From the NCBI RefSeq assembly GCF_022682495.2, contig NC_071398.1:28027426-28091425 (forward strand): 64,000 nt of DNA, in the 5' to 3' direction. Each line of letters starts with the position of its first letter. Position 1 is the first letter of the stretch. This stretch comes from Desmodus rotundus (taxonomy: Eukaryota; Chordata; Mammalia; Chiroptera; Phyllostomidae). Below the pieces are notes generated by a model. That model did no database searches. It was not told the origin of the DNA and saw only the letters and a program-made list of their open reading frames with translations. This document shows, in pieces, positions 50,101-58,839 of this stretch. The translations under genes were made by a program, and so were the position numbers.

Positions 50101-53100
50101 GGAGCGTTAGGACATAGACTTTGAGCAACCCAGGATGAGGTCGTTGAAGAGGCTCAGACATCATCCCGTGAGCAGGTGGAAACGGGCCAGCAAGTACTGC
50201 AAAGTAAACAGTCGGTTCGTTGGTGAGATGAGCAGGGTGTGGCAATGATGAGTGGTGCAATGACTGTCCCCTGTACAATGTTGGGGGCATGTGCACTTCT
50301 CTGTGCGCTGGGTGAGTTGGGCAGGAAGCACTCAGAGTCTGGAAGGCACATCTACTTGGCAAGCTCACAGTTCTAGGATTTCGGGGACGTCCCTGAGTTG
50401 GCCCTTTGTGATGATGTGACTTTCTGTCCCACAAGCTCATTGTGGTAGCATCATGCCTGAGTACTCAACAGAAAAGAATGACAAGGTTTAAAGACTGTCC
50501 TTTGTGAGATAGCATCAAAAGAGTCCCAGAGTCAGGAGCGGATGGGACCCTGCCCGGGTGGGAGAAGGCGAGGGCCATCCACACCAGGACTGTTAGAGAC
50601 CTCCAGTCAAGAAACATAGCCCCCCGACCTGCAAACGCCGGACTCTGCACAGTGACTCACCTAGAAGCTGTCCCACTACCTGGCTCATCCCTTTTCTGTA
50701 CCTGGTGCTTTTATAAAAATTACATTTACTGGGCTTGTTTTCTGACTTTAAAAAGTATCCTTGTTTGTGTAAGTAATCGGGAAAACACCCACCACAACAA
50801 CATATAGAGAAAAAAATGTGTCCAGAAAGTTCTCAATGTCAGCAGCAATTTAATGTAGCTCCAATCTTCCCTCATGCACTGTTAGCTGATAGTGCTCATG
50901 TGATCTTATGTGTCACTGTTTTCACTAGGACTTTCCAGAGTCAGAAGATATTCCTGAAAAAACTCCATCTCGGGGGTTGCATAACACTCTGACACGCGGC
51001 CACACAGCCGCGCTTGGCCGCTCCTCGGGCACTTGCTGGCTTATTTCCCGTTTTTTACAATTATAAACAGTTGGAATAACATGTGGTTCTGACTTTCTGA
51101 CTTTGTTCTTGGGATATACCCTCACAGGGAAATTCAAGAATCAACAGATTTGAGGCTTTCTGGGAAGATTAATTTATACTTTTTCATGAACACGAACACC
51201 ATCACTGAGTGTTATTCTATTTTTTAAAAACCTTGCAATCTGACACCTAGAAATGGCAAAGTTTGCCTTCTTTAATGACTGATGTTTGAGAATTATTTAT
51301 TTATTTATTTATTTTTGGTGTTTGGGTGCCACTTGTCTTTCTTCTGTGAATTGTCCATCTATCCCCATCCCTGCCCTAAACCCAAATCTTAAGCCCATGA
51401 ACGTAGCCCTGAAGAAGGTCAGATTGAATCTTGTAATTGTGTTCGTGTGACTGTCAACTTTGGGCGGGTTGTGACTTTGCCAGAAAACAATGGATTCCAT
51501 TCCGCTGAAGCTTTTCTCTGTGTAATAATAGAGCTGTTGAAGAAAAAAGCCCAATAATTTCAAGGTGATATTGAGTCTGTTTATCTGTGAAGGTCATCTT
51601 CTTTCTTTCCCGTCAGGTACCGGTGCCCAGCAGGCTGCCTGAACAACAAAGCGAAGGTGTTTGGAACTCTCTTTTATGAAAGTGTAAGTGTGGCCAGACT
51701 TCTTTAAATGGCCTGTATGGAGTGCTGTCGTGCGTTTTAAAGATTTCCTTTCCCCTCCCTCGCCCAGCCTTAGGTTCATAGAGATGACCTGTGGGCCTTC
51801 TTGGGCTCACAGACCTGGGAAGCCACCTTTGCGCCCTGGGGCCCCCCCTCGTGGAGCTCAGCCTCCGGTTTAGACAGAGCGTTAGTACGCTCCACTGCAT
51901 GGGGAGAAAGGGCCGTTTGTCGCTCTTCTTAGTCTGTAAAGCACCAGGGTGGGTTTTTTAAAAGATAAGCAACCCCAGGAACAAAGACGCTTTCTAGAGG
52001 GAAGCAGAGTCAGAGGTGGGTGAACTCTGGCCCAACTCTTTGGCTTCTTGTGGGCTGAAGACAAACGTCTTGGGTGTTGCTGATAAAGACCGCGCACAAA
52101 GGGTACTTCAGACCTGCTAACGGCCTTCCTCCCCGCCCCCAGTCCTCCAGCATTTGCCGGGCTGCCATTCACTACGGGATCCTAGACGACAGAGGAGGCC
52201 TGGTAGACATCACCAGGAACGGGAGGGTCCCCTTTTTCGTCAAGTCAGAAAGAAATGGCATGCAGTCTTTGAGGTAACTATTCTGTTACTAATCTATTCT
52301 GATCAGGGTTCCTTTAACAGTTTTTCTAGTTACACAAGTATTGCTGAAGCTTTGAAAAGTACTGAACAATATAAAGAACCAGGGGGAAAGATAGAGCTGA
52401 CCTTAATCCTGTAACTCAGAAATCGCCCCATAGGTAATTCAGCATGTTTCTTTCTGGTAGTTCTCTCTCTCCTGCCCCCCCCCCCCACCCAATTTGGTTG
52501 AGTTTCAACTTCTGCTTTGTTTTCCTTCCTGGTCTCTGAGGACTCACCAGACACATTATCAGTAACAGTTGATAGTATCTTTGAGTTTCTGGCTAATTCT
52601 GGATTAGCTCTTTCTCTTACTAAGAACAAGGCTTTTCACTTTTTAAACATTCTAACTTTTTTTTGCAAGATAATGTTTTTCATGTAAGGCGTGTGGTGGT
52701 TGATGGGCCAGGCAGTCTTTGCCATTCTGACTTTTGGGGGAGCGGTGAGTAGGCCATGTCTTGACCTGTCCATGGAATCAGAGGCTAAAGTGACCTGGGA
52801 TCATACAGCCCAATGGGGGTCATGACTTTGGGCCGGCTTCTTCATCCCTCCTGGGTGGCAGCGCCCTCATTTGTAAATGAGGCCCATGGTAGGATGCGGG
52901 GCTGACTCCCAGCGAATCCACGATGGCACAGAGTGTCAGTGCCTTCCCCGGGCCTGGGACAAGGAAAGCACTGAGGTCCTGTGATTGTTCCAAGACAGCA
53001 TGTCCCATCTGAATTGCGAGGCCACTCCAAACGTTTCAAAAACAACATGAGTCACTCCCCTCCGAAAGGCCTGGCTCTTCAGGGAGCGCTGGAGCACTCC

Positions 53101-56100
53101 CTCTCTGTCTTAAACTGGTGACCTAGGGATTGTGTAAACAAACAAACAAAGAGCAAGGAATTGTAAACCGAAGCGAAGAAGATACTCAGGGAGATACACC
53201 GGTTGGGTGACCTCAGTACCAGCCATGCTCAGTACTCAGCACAGGCAGGACGGAGCTGTGGGCCCGGCCAGGTTCAGACCCTGCGTTGCCTGGGACACTT
53301 GTCCTAGAGCCACTTCTGGTCCCTTTCAATGCCCAGCTTTGCACCTAGAGTGCGTTCTTCACGTTTTAGAGTTCAGAGAATCAGCGAACATCAACATAAA
53401 GCAAATTAAAGCTTTATTTTCACTAACCTCTGATTGAAATGTGACATTTCCTTCCATTCTGAATGTTGGCCCAAAACCAGTGTGGCATTAGCAGGGCGGG
53501 GGACACTCGCACCGGGGGACACCGGCTAGCTGCAGACATCTGCAAACGCTGCCCCCCTTCTGTCCCGGCCCCGAAATGACAGCAGCTCTAAGACCCACCT
53601 CCAGACTGTTCTTATGCATTAGGACAGGAACCTAGCTATTATTCGAATGCTTATTTATTTTAATACCTTGATAGTGATATTAACAATAACTGATTTTCTT
53701 TTAATCTTTTCTTTTATCATACGTATTTTAAAATTGTCACTCTGAGAAGGAGTCCATAGGCCTCATCAGGCACAAAGAAGTTACTGAGCAGAGCCCTGGA
53801 AAGTCCTCGTTCTAGATGATGCTCTAGACGTTCTAAGGGCTTTCAGGCTGGTGGGAGACAAGCAGAAAAACGTTACATTGAGGCTGCAGATAAAATAAAT
53901 GCAGGAGCAAGTGTGCGCTTGTAGAAGCCATTCTGTTTACATTTACTTACTGTTTCCTTTTATAGTAAATACAAGGCGTCCAGCTCATTCACGGTGTCGA
54001 AAGTAAAAGGTAAGCTGGCGGCCTTTTTATTTTTTTTTATGTGACCATAATATGTGGGCTATCTTGGGTTTCCCTGGAAATTTCATTGCCCTTAGTTGTT
54101 GACGTAATGTTTGTCTTGCCTGGTAATATTGCTGTTCTAACGTTGTAAAGGCTTTTTAAAGAGGTTCCTGAGGAGGCCGATTCTCTAACTGGTTCCTAAA
54201 CATATCTGAACTTGGCATTGGCCCTCCCTAGAGTGCTAAATCAGACACACGGGCCTGGCGCTCCAGCTGAATGTCACAGAAATACCAACACCTGGGTCTT
54301 CAGCAGCCAATAGGTGGCATAGGGAGGTCGCATTTCTACTGACTGACAGTGGCTACCTGGAACAGTGTGTTGGGATGGATGCTGAGGCCTCATTCTGGGC
54401 TCAGCAGAAAACAGAGCTTGATAGATTACTAATGTCTGCCGTGGACAAGAGGGCAATGGGTATGATCGTTTGGTAGGGTGGGGTGCGCCCATGGGGGAGC
54501 ATGCTGTAGTCACCACCTCCTTTAGGCCAAACCCTTCCTTCCTGCAGTTGTTCATGTAAACCAAGTTTTATTGGCAGCCAGCTATGCCCATTCATGCAGT
54601 CATCTGTGGCCGGTTTCTTCGCCCCAGAGACCATCGGGCCCACAGAGCTGGAAATACTTACTCTCTGTTCTTTTAAGAAAGAGTTTGCCCCTGCTCTGGA
54701 CTAGATGAGGACATGCTGTCAGAGGCAGCAGGTGGCCAGTATTAGAACCGCTTTCCCACATCTGTTGTTTAAACAGAACGCATGACTTTTAAGAGTCACT
54801 GGCCTCCTTTGGAAGAGCTCTAGGTTGGGAATTGGAAACCTGGGTCCTCACCCGTGTCCTGTGAGGTCTCAGCTTTTCTGAGCCTCAGTTCTCTCCTCTG
54901 TATAATTAGAATAAGACCTGCCATGAGGCTCTGACCTGATGAAGTAGGAGAAAGGTTTCAAAATCAAAAAGCACCATGCAAGTAAAAAGTATTGTCAACC
55001 CACAGAGAAGCTATGCGGCTGGTAGCATCCTTGGCCAGTAAACACGCCCAGGCACGGGTTTTGTCTCATCCCTTGAGGGGTGATAGGTGGAGTGCCCAAG
55101 CACTGGGGCTACACCTGCTAGGCTCTTACCCCAGCTCTATTGGAGGGCTCAGTGAACCCCCAGGACCCAGTTGTCTAGCAGCCTGATGCACGGGCCGGTA
55201 GTGTGAGGCCCAGGCTTGCCCATCTCCTGACCCTTTCCCGATGGCTCCTTTCCACAGTGCAAGACCTGGACTGCTACGCCACCGTCGCTCAGCTCTGCCC
55301 ATTCGAGAAGCCAGGGACCCACTGCCCAAGGTAAGTCTCACTGGCACCTGGCTTTGCAAACATGGGGGCCGAGAGAAGAAGGCACCGTGCTGGGTTGCGG
55401 GTCATCTCTTTGCAGTGAAGCCCAGTGGAATTCCAGATATGGCCCTTGTATGCATACACACAGGAAGTCAGTCAATTCACATTCAGACTCAAGGGTCCAC
55501 TAGACCTTCCCTGAGGCCGCTGGTTCTCAACCCTGGTTGCACACTGGAATAGCCTGAGGGATATTAGAAGCACTAATTCCTGGGGACCACTGAAAGCTGA
55601 ATCTTCAGGAGTGGGCCAGAGGGGACCAGCCTGTTTAGATGCTACGAGGTGAGCCCAGTGGACAGCTGGTCCCTGGAACCCTGCTCTGGGAACTTAGCTG
55701 AGAAGGACTCTGTCCTCTTGATGTTGCCTCCACTCACTGGACAGAGTCCGTACCCCTGTGGGATTGACTCCATTTGCCACACAGCTCCTCCCAGCCCCCT
55801 CAGACAGACCTCGAGATTTGTCATTTTTGGTCTCATAGATCAGTCTTGAACTCTGGAAGCTTTGTGCTGCTTGTCCAATTTCAATCAGCTTGTTGATTCT
55901 TCTACTGGATCTGTGACATTTTCTATGGCTAACTTTAGGAATAGCTTATTAAAACCCAGTTTTTGAGGTATCATTTGCACACAGTAAAATTCACCCACTA
56001 TACTCGTAAGTTTACAAATCAACGTGTTTTGACAAATGCGCACAGTCATGCGGCCAAGGCCACAATCAAGGTGGAGAGCATTCTCTTCATCCTAGATTGT

Positions 56101-57796
56101 TCCCTGTGCTCAGTCCCTCCCCCTCCCCCGCCCCCCCCATACCCTCACCAGCCACCCATCTGCTTTCTGTCCCTCTGAGTTTGCCTTTTCTAGAATTTTA
56201 TATAAATGGAGCCATCACAGTGTGTAGACTTTCCTGTTGGGCTCCTTTCTCTCTGCCTGCCTTCAAGATTCATTCATGCTGCGGAGCGTGCCTGGTTTAT
56301 TCTTTCGTGTCACCGTGTGGTGTTCCATTCTGTGGAAGTACCACCATTTGTTTAAAGACTAACTTTCACATGCATCTTTCAGATCTTACTTGGCTGATTT
56401 TAGAGGATGATGCATCATAACATAAAATAAAGAGTGTCCTCATAGCATCTGTCTCCGAAGTAGCCATTAAGTCTTCTCAGAAGCTGGGTGAGGTATATAG
56501 CACCCTGTGAACACTAATCCTGGGCCTGAAAGCTTCTAGATTCTCCAAGAGAAAGACTGACCTTAAAGCTAATGGGCGGAAACCCCGGAGGTATGAGCAG
56601 ATAATAGCCCCCCGAGGGAGCCCATGACGGGGAGGAGACTGGACAGGACGTCCCTGACTCCCCTTTGCTACTTGCCTTCATCTGGAAGCGCTGGCTCCCC
56701 ACCCCCGCCCCACCGCGCCATGACTACCGCCACCGCCTCGCTGAACCCTCCAACCTTTCAGTAGATTTCCCCAAATGTTAAAGAGAAGCTGAAAGAAATG
56801 ATTTCAACAAAAACAAACGAAAAGAAAAACTTGACATAGTACTATATCTAAAATCTAGGTTTTTGACCTGACATTCTAGAAGATCTAGGAAACGATGTTC
56901 ATTCTTACCTAAATTTTGTTTTCTTTTTTTTTTTTTTTTGAATCTCTCACATACACACTCTCTTTCTCTCTGCTCACCCCTGCCCCCTCCCTGCACCATT
57001 TCCATTTCTCAATCCTTCGGTCTGGCTTTCTTCCCTCCCCAGATCCTGCCTGTCTTGGGGCCAGATGGCTTCCGGGCGCCATTTTGGTTCCTTGATCCCT
57101 GGGCTCCAGCCCTTGGTGTACTGTTCCAGATAAAGACAAAAGACCTTTTCTTCAGTAAAGTTCATGCCTTTTCCTGGGCCCACCCATTTCCAGTTTGAGG
57201 CATTCTTCTCATCTTCATTATGCCGCTGGCCGGGATGTGGTGACTGACACAGCAGTGATCTAACCCCTTTCCACCTCAGGTTATCAGCTCCCTCTCCCTG
57301 GAATATTCTGTGACTCACTGAGGTGAGGGCCCTCCACCCTTTCCTCCCCCACACAGGGAAGTGGCCTCTTAAAAAAGTCTATTGATTATAATCTCCATAA
57401 TATATCCACAGGATGAACTGGCCAACACCCAAGAATGGGAGGTACAACATTTTACAATCCCATACTCACCTCTCTTAGATATTGATTCCCCTTCACCTTG
57501 TTGTTTGCTTGTGTCTTTTTGTGTGGTGTTTAAAAATTCTATATTAACTATTTACGAAGAGGAACAATATCTTTACCACTGCTAGAACGGGAGAAGTTTT
57601 TTTTTTTTTTCTTAAAGAGTAAACAGTGTGGTAGTTTCCTTTCATCTAAGAACTTAAATCTTGAAATTCAAATAAAGAGGGCCAGCGGCTTCTCATAACC
57701 GTCACACAACTGTTTTCCAGAGTTCACTGTCCGGCGCACTGCAGAGACGAGCCGTCCTACTGGGCTCCCGTGTTTGGGACCAACATCTACGCAGAC
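28953..57796 (+). CDS. CRISPLD2: CRISPLD2, cysteine-rich secretory protein LCCL domain-containing 2 (3' end beyond window)
   Basis: The coding sequence joins 28953-29192, 32692-32810, 35425-35557, 36003-36118, 41445-41545, 46677-46811, 48500-48560, 51617-51683, 52143-52273, 53966-54009, 55258-55330 and 57721-57796. This gives 1296 nt, 432 codons, with no stop. Residues 1-22 are a signal peptide (hydrophobic [11 protein letters not shown] core). An NVT sequon lies at 27 and an RVRR motif at 46-49. The CAP/SCP domain spans about 56-204, with CAP signatures CTHYTQIVWATT (159-170) and [12 protein letters not shown] (195-206). A Cys-rich stretch follows (C218, C221, C229, C234), then an acidic/basic linker to about 280. 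LCCL1 covers about 284-380 (motif [12 protein letters not shown], 325-336), and LCCL2 starts near 388. The family is secreted; in mammals CRISPLD2/LGL1 is glucocorticoid-induced, acts in lung and craniofacial development, and binds endotoxin (established knowledge). The ATG has G at -3. About 62 codons are missing at the 3' end. Confidence 0.96.
32048..32185 (-). repeat. Old L1 3' fragment
   Basis: A T/A-rich start leads into 'ggtaaaatatacataacata', 'aaatttaccatctgatccat' and 'gtaaccatcaccaccgccca'. These are antisense L1M 3' end blocks. The copy stops where the TA-flanked element begins. Confidence 0.65.
32189..32377. mobile_element. Short TA-flanked inverted-repeat element (MITE, Tc1/mariner-like)
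   Basis: The left end (32189-32215) and the reverse complement of the right end (32351-32377) share an imperfect terminal inverted repeat. The common core is 'actatRagacacac', and both ends are flanked by TA (32187-32188 and 32378-32379). A further related copy of the core, 'cagactataagaggcac', lies inside near 32302-32318. The 189-bp element also has a run of 15 C (32266-32280). It has no coding capacity. TA flanks fit Tc1/mariner-type insertion, but I cannot name the family with certainty. Confidence 0.6.
32692..32810 (+). CDS. CRISPLD2: CRISPLD2 exon 3 (CAP domain)
   Basis: The acceptor TTTCCCTGCAG ends at 32691. The exon encodes residues 81-119 and two bases of R120. It includes TWDDEL, the [13 protein letters not shown] helix and the [11 protein letters not shown] segment, all typical of CAP/SCP proteins. 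The donor GTAAGA starts at 32811; the junction is phase 2. Confidence 0.95.
32811..35424 (+). other. CRISPLD2: CRISPLD2 intron 3
   Basis: A 2.6-kb phase-2 intron. A reverse MIR lies at about 32858-33055 and an L2-like piece at about 33215-33300. A paired AP-1 palindrome lies at 35133-35151. The AT-rich stretch 34960-35130 and the remainder show no recognised repeat or exon. Confidence 0.7.
35133..35151. promoter_or_regulatory. Candidate paired AP-1 (TRE) sites in inverted orientation
   Basis: TGAGTCA at 35133-35139 and TGACTCA at 35145-35151 are both perfect AP-1 consensus sites. They form a palindrome around a five-A spacer, 273 bp before exon 4. Whether they are bound is not known. Confidence 0.5.
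35425..35557 (+). CDS. CRISPLD2: CRISPLD2 exon 4 (CAP domain, CAP1 signature start)
   Basis: The acceptor CCCCACAG ends at 35424. The exon encodes the last base of R120 through Q164. It covers [22 protein letters not shown], with C146, C150, C154 and C159, and H161 of the CTHYTQ signature. The donor GTAACA starts at 35558, phase 0. Confidence 0.95.
35558..36002 (+). other. CRISPLD2: CRISPLD2 intron 4 (445 bp)
   Basis: A short phase-0 intron, donor GTAACA and acceptor CTTCTCAG. No recognised repeat is seen in it. Confidence 0.85.
36003..36118 (+). CDS. CRISPLD2: CRISPLD2 exon 5 (CAP domain, CAP1 end and CAP2 signature)
   Basis: The exon encodes residues 165-202 plus two bases of K203. It completes CAP1 (IVWATT) and carries most of CAP2 (YLVCNYSPK), with C175, C180 and C198. 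The donor GTAAGT starts at 36119; the junction is phase 2. Confidence 0.95.
37248..37480 (+). mobile_element. Ves-type SINE (bat)
   Basis: The head 'gccctggctgacatagctca' is followed by 'gtggattgagcaccggcctg' and a B-box-like 'ttattcccagtcaggcacat'. A CT-rich body and an A/T-rich tail (aaataaataaataaaatc) follow. This is the standard bat Ves layout. Confidence 0.85.
37545..38170 (-). repeat. Old L1 3' piece, interrupted by a MaLR LTR
   Basis: The outer parts, 37545-37618 ('gataaattttcacacctata') and 38012-38170 ('gtgtaactaccacctaggtc', 'agaatgtttccagtgcccca'), are consecutive segments of the same antisense L1M 3' end. The LTR between them therefore arrived later. Confidence 0.65.
37619..38011 (-). 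repeat. MaLR solo LTR (MST/MLT1-like)
   Basis: Read on the minus strand the LTR starts 'tgcatggactaaattgtgtg'. It passes 'taaccccccttgtggcttag' and 'gtctttataagaagagacgc', and ends 'tatggcagcctgagcagaca'. It is non-coding, with no retroviral internal region next to it. Confidence 0.8.
39060..39215 (-). repeat. MIR-like fragment
   Basis: Reverse MIR-like order is seen: 'cttcaccctcacagcagcct', a 'tacccccagtacagagcaac' part, then 'gggaagtcagaagcagggct'. It is diverged. Confidence 0.45.
39341..39391. repeat. (CCTT)n / (GGAA)n microsatellite
   Basis: Tetranucleotide repeats of CCTT run through this interval with two small interruptions. On the minus strand they directly follow an AATAAA signal, suggesting origin from a poly-A tail. 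Confidence 0.9.
40008..40462 (-). mobile_element. 5'-truncated HAL1/L1 3' end with internal deletion
   Basis: The sequence 'attttattgattatgctatt' and all that follows to about 40446 matches the 3' part of the element at 19923-20340. Then it jumps directly to 'attgtgatgtgtcttggtg', which in the first copy lies about 280 bp further into ORF1 (near 20620). It is flanked by a 16-bp duplication, 39992-40007 and 40463-40478, with one mismatch. This proves retrotransposition of this piece as a unit. Confidence 0.75.
40526..40556. repeat. (ATC)n microsatellite
   Basis: About ten uninterrupted ATC units, followed by TTTATTTATTTTT. Confidence 0.95.
40975..41140 (+). repeat. MIR SINE
   Basis: Forward order is visible: 'tgggttcagatctcacggtg', 'tgacctcaagcaagtcacgg' and 'cctctctgagcctgtttctt', then 'ggtaaatgtgaggtgctcca'. 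Confidence 0.75.
41445..41545 (+). CDS. CRISPLD2: CRISPLD2 exon 6 (end of CAP domain, Cys-rich segment)
   Basis: The acceptor TTGTCTTCAG ends at 41444. The exon encodes the end of K203 through R236 plus the first base of E237. It includes GNWIGEAPY and the Cys-rich [18 protein letters not shown] segment (C218, C221, C229, C234). The donor GTAGGA starts at 41546; it is weaker than the others in the gene. The junction is phase 1. Confidence 0.95.
42700..42833 (+). repeat. MIR SINE
   Basis: Blocks include 'tagcagtggggccctgggca', 'caagcctcggtcttcctgtc' and 'gagaagtagtaattgtgtca'. The Ves SINE behind it inserted at its 3' end. Confidence 0.6.
42847..43096 (+). mobile_element. Ves-type SINE (bat) with target-site duplication
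   Basis: The head 'gccctggctggtgtggctca' is followed by 'gttggttggagcatcgtccc', a B-box-like 'gggttgattcccagtcaggg', a CT-rich body and an A-rich tail. Flanking direct repeats at 42834-42846 and 43097-43109 match at 12 of 13 positions, marking the insertion precisely. Confidence 0.9.
43411..43578 (+). repeat. Unidentified repeat, copy A (inverted relative to 45668-45837)
   Basis: This 168-bp block is similar over its whole length (roughly three quarters or more identical by eye) to the reverse complement of 45668-45837. Shared words include 'agcaaagcagagag', 'gatgaatt' and 'ccctccgatgtctg'. I do not recognise the family. Confidence 0.75.
44290..44470 (+). repeat. MIR SINE
   Basis: Forward order is visible: 'agcacgtgggctttggggaa', 'tgtcaaagtcgcttagcctc' and 'tctgagcctcagtttctctg', then 'aaatgaggcttatcgtgtct'. 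Confidence 0.7.
45668..45837 (-). repeat. Unidentified repeat, copy B (inverted relative to 43411-43578)
   Basis: The reverse complement of this block aligns along its whole length with 43411-43578. Copy B contains an intact ATGCAAAT octamer near 45805-45812, which copy A lacks. The two copies are about 2.1 kb apart in intron 6. Confidence 0.75.
46677..46811 (+). CDS. CRISPLD2: CRISPLD2 exon 7 (linker between CAP and LCCL1)
   Basis: The exon supplies the last two bases of E237 through M281 and the first base of T282. It encodes the charged, Cys-free linker ([14 protein letters not shown], then a basic RPKKTS stretch). The reading frame and the flanking exons require the acceptor AAG at 46674-46676. 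The donor GTGAGT starts at 46812, phase 1. The linker is about three residues shorter than the human one as I remember it. Confidence 0.92.
46812..48499 (+). other. CRISPLD2: CRISPLD2 intron 7
   Basis: A 1.7-kb phase-1 intron, with acceptor CTCTCCTAG. It contains a reverse MIR (48150-48345) and a small T/A-rich insertion flanked by 17-bp direct repeats (47876-47892 and 47928-47944). An L2-like C/T-rich part (about 47380-47720) cannot be assigned with confidence. Confidence 0.7.
48150..48345 (-). repeat. MIR SINE
   Basis: A near complete reverse MIR: 'cttagcatgtgccaggctcc', 'tattttctcattcagtgctc', 'ggaaatagaacctcagagag', 'aacatgcccaaggtcacatg' and 'ggtctgggattcgagcctca'. Confidence 0.85.
48500..48560 (+). 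CDS. CRISPLD2: CRISPLD2 exon 8 (start of LCCL1)
   Basis: The exon supplies the end of T282, Q283 to N301 and two bases of R302. It encodes [19 protein letters not shown], with C287, C295 and C300. The donor GTAAGG starts at 48561, phase 2, the same phase as the equivalent exon 12/13 boundary in LCCL2. Confidence 0.95.
48863..49123 (-). mobile_element. MER20 (hAT-Charlie DNA transposon)
   Basis: The antisense MER20 order is clear: 'tttcccagtctcggcactac', 'gggccagataatccgttgtg', 'cagtatccctggcctctacc', 'cattagatgccaggagcacc' and 'aaaatgtccagaaattgcca'. A local expansion of 'ctgctctgtg' units and a run of 16 G (48942-48957) interrupt the middle. It is non-coding. Some MER20 copies act as regulatory elements in endometrial cells of placental mammals (established knowledge); this copy is untested. 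Confidence 0.85.
49132..49322 (-). mobile_element. Non-autonomous hAT element with 8-bp target-site duplication
   Basis: The right end, reverse-complemented, reads 'caggggtgtcaaacttattt'. The left end reads CAGGTGGCGAAC, a similar short terminal repeat. The flanks acctagag (49124-49131) and acccagag (49323-49330) match at 7 of 8 positions, the size expected for hAT. Internal blocks ('ggccgaatccggcctccacc', 'gatgtggcccctggtgaaaa') resemble nhAT elements that I recall from vespertilionid bats. It has no coding capacity. Confidence 0.65.
51617..51683 (+). CDS. CRISPLD2: CRISPLD2 exon 9 (LCCL1)
   Basis: The exon supplies the last base of R302 through S324: [22 protein letters not shown], with C305 and C309. 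The donor GTAAGT starts at 51684, phase 0. Exon 13 is its counterpart in LCCL2, with the same boundary phases. Confidence 0.95.
51684..52142 (+). other. CRISPLD2: CRISPLD2 intron 9 (459 bp)
   Basis: A short phase-0 intron with donor GTAAGT and acceptor CCCCCAG. No recognised repeat is seen in it. Confidence 0.85.
52143..52273 (+). CDS. CRISPLD2: CRISPLD2 exon 10 (LCCL1 core)
   Basis: The exon encodes residues 325-367 and two bases of S368. It carries the LCCL hallmark [12 protein letters not shown] (325-336), [15 protein letters not shown] and SERNGMQSL. The donor GTAACT starts at 52274, phase 2. Confidence 0.95.
52274..53965 (+). other. CRISPLD2: CRISPLD2 intron 10
   Basis: A 1.7-kb phase-2 intron. 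It has a C-rich run at about 52476-52489 and AT-rich sequence before exon 11, but no repeat that I can name. The acceptor is CTTTTATAG. Confidence 0.7.
53966..54009 (+). CDS. CRISPLD2: CRISPLD2 exon 11 (44-nt exon, end of LCCL1)
   Basis: A very short exon supplying the end of S368, [14 protein letters not shown] (369-382) and one base of V383. Its 1+42+1 structure keeps the frame between exons 10 and 12. The donor GTAAGC starts at 54010. Confidence 0.93.
54010..55257 (+). other. CRISPLD2: CRISPLD2 intron 11
   Basis: A 1.25-kb phase-1 intron. A forward MIR lies at about 54830-54985 ('gaattggaaacctgggtcct', 'ctgagcctcagttctctcct'). The rest holds no element that I recognise. The acceptor is TTTCCACAG. 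Confidence 0.75.
55258..55330 (+). CDS. CRISPLD2: CRISPLD2 exon 12 (start of LCCL2)
   Basis: The exon supplies the end of V383 through P406 and two bases of R407: [23 protein letters not shown], with C388, C396 and C405. The donor GTAAGT starts at 55331, phase 2, matching exon 8 in LCCL1. Confidence 0.95.
55331..57720 (+). other. CRISPLD2: CRISPLD2 intron 12
   Basis: A 2.4-kb phase-2 intron. It contains a MER-type hAT-Charlie trace (about 55518-55630), an old L1 3' piece (55955-56360) and T-runs at about 56923-56939 and 57597-57610. The acceptor is CTGTTTTCCAG. Confidence 0.75.
55955..56360 (-). repeat. Old L1 3' fragment
   Basis: Antisense L1M blocks are present: 'gtatcatttgcacacagtaa', 'aattcacccactatactcgt', 'tagaattttatataaatgga' and 'caagattcattcatgctgcg'. 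Confidence 0.75.
57721..57796 (+). CDS. CRISPLD2: CRISPLD2 exon 13 (LCCL2)
   Basis: The exon supplies the last base of R407 through D432: [19 protein letters not shown], then TNIYAD, with C410 and C414. The donor GTGAGT starts at 57797, phase 0. The next exon, which should begin with the second copy of the SSIC motif, was not found before base 64000. Confidence 0.95.
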
Positions 57797-58839
57797 GTGA
57801 GTATGCGGGCACTTTCGATGACCACCTCTCAAAGCCTGTTGAGACCTCAGAAACCACGTCCCAAGGCCTGGATACCAGAAACCCGAGCTCCCATTCCTGT
57901 ACCTCCAACTAAATTTAGACCGGTTATTTCTGCAACTGTTGCCCTAGTTTCCCATTTATAGAACTATTTGTGCTATTACCTATGTGTGCTTGTGAATACA
58001 GATGCAGGTGTGCCTCATCTTACGCAAACATTTTCATAGTTTGGTAAATTGAATCCTGCTTCCCCGCTGACATGCATTTTTAATTTGAAAACTTTCATGC
58101 GTCACATACGTCATTTCCCCAGATAGTTAATGACCTTCCCAGCTCTCCTGATGCAGTTAGAGATACTGGTCCAATCTGCTCGCTGCATTTCTTTTGGCCA
58201 TGTCCATACTTAACTACAAGGACATAGAAGAAAATACAAATGACACTAGTTTTCTTCTTGTTAATAACCATTCTTACTACATTGGAGCCTGTTCTTCCGT
58301 ATTTCCCTCCTAACTTTAGCAAGGAAGCTTTAGCCTGATTTTTCTTAAGTAAACCCTCCAGAACATAGTCTGTTCCCTCCAGCTGCCCAGGGTGTAGGCA
58401 CATGGAGACCCAGAAGATGTGACCATGGTCACTGCTCTGTCCAATGGTCTGTGCGATCTTGCCAAGTCATTTATTCACTGTTAAAAGAGTCAGCTGGGAT
58501 TTTCTGATTTTCCAGCCCAGGGAATCTTGTAGATCTGTTTCCATGACCAGATTAGCATCACTCATCCCTAGCTGTCATTTTTACTCCACCTTTTCTCATC
58601 TTTATTTTTGTGGCTTATCTCACTCACCATCAACACCGTTGCCTCCATCTGCCTTTGTTTGTTCCAGATTCCTGTAAATGTGAGAACACCGAGTTCTGTA
58701 AGGTCAAAGCACCCTCATGGCTAACCTTTTTCCCCATCTTTTTTTTTCCCCTCTTTGAATGAGTCATTTTTTTCCCTCAAAAGCTGTTTAGCCAAAATTG
58801 AGTTCTAAAAGTTTAATAAAGGAGTAAAGTTATATCAAT

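Larger units (their letters stand above)
48561..51616 (+). other. CRISPLD2: CRISPLD2 intron 8
   Basis: A 3.06-kb phase-2 intron with acceptor CCCGTCAG. It contains a MER20 (48863-49123), a hAT element abutting it (49132-49322) and a TTTA run (51294-51316). The parts 49330-50690 and 50700-51290 show no repeat that I can name with confidence. Confidence 0.7.
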
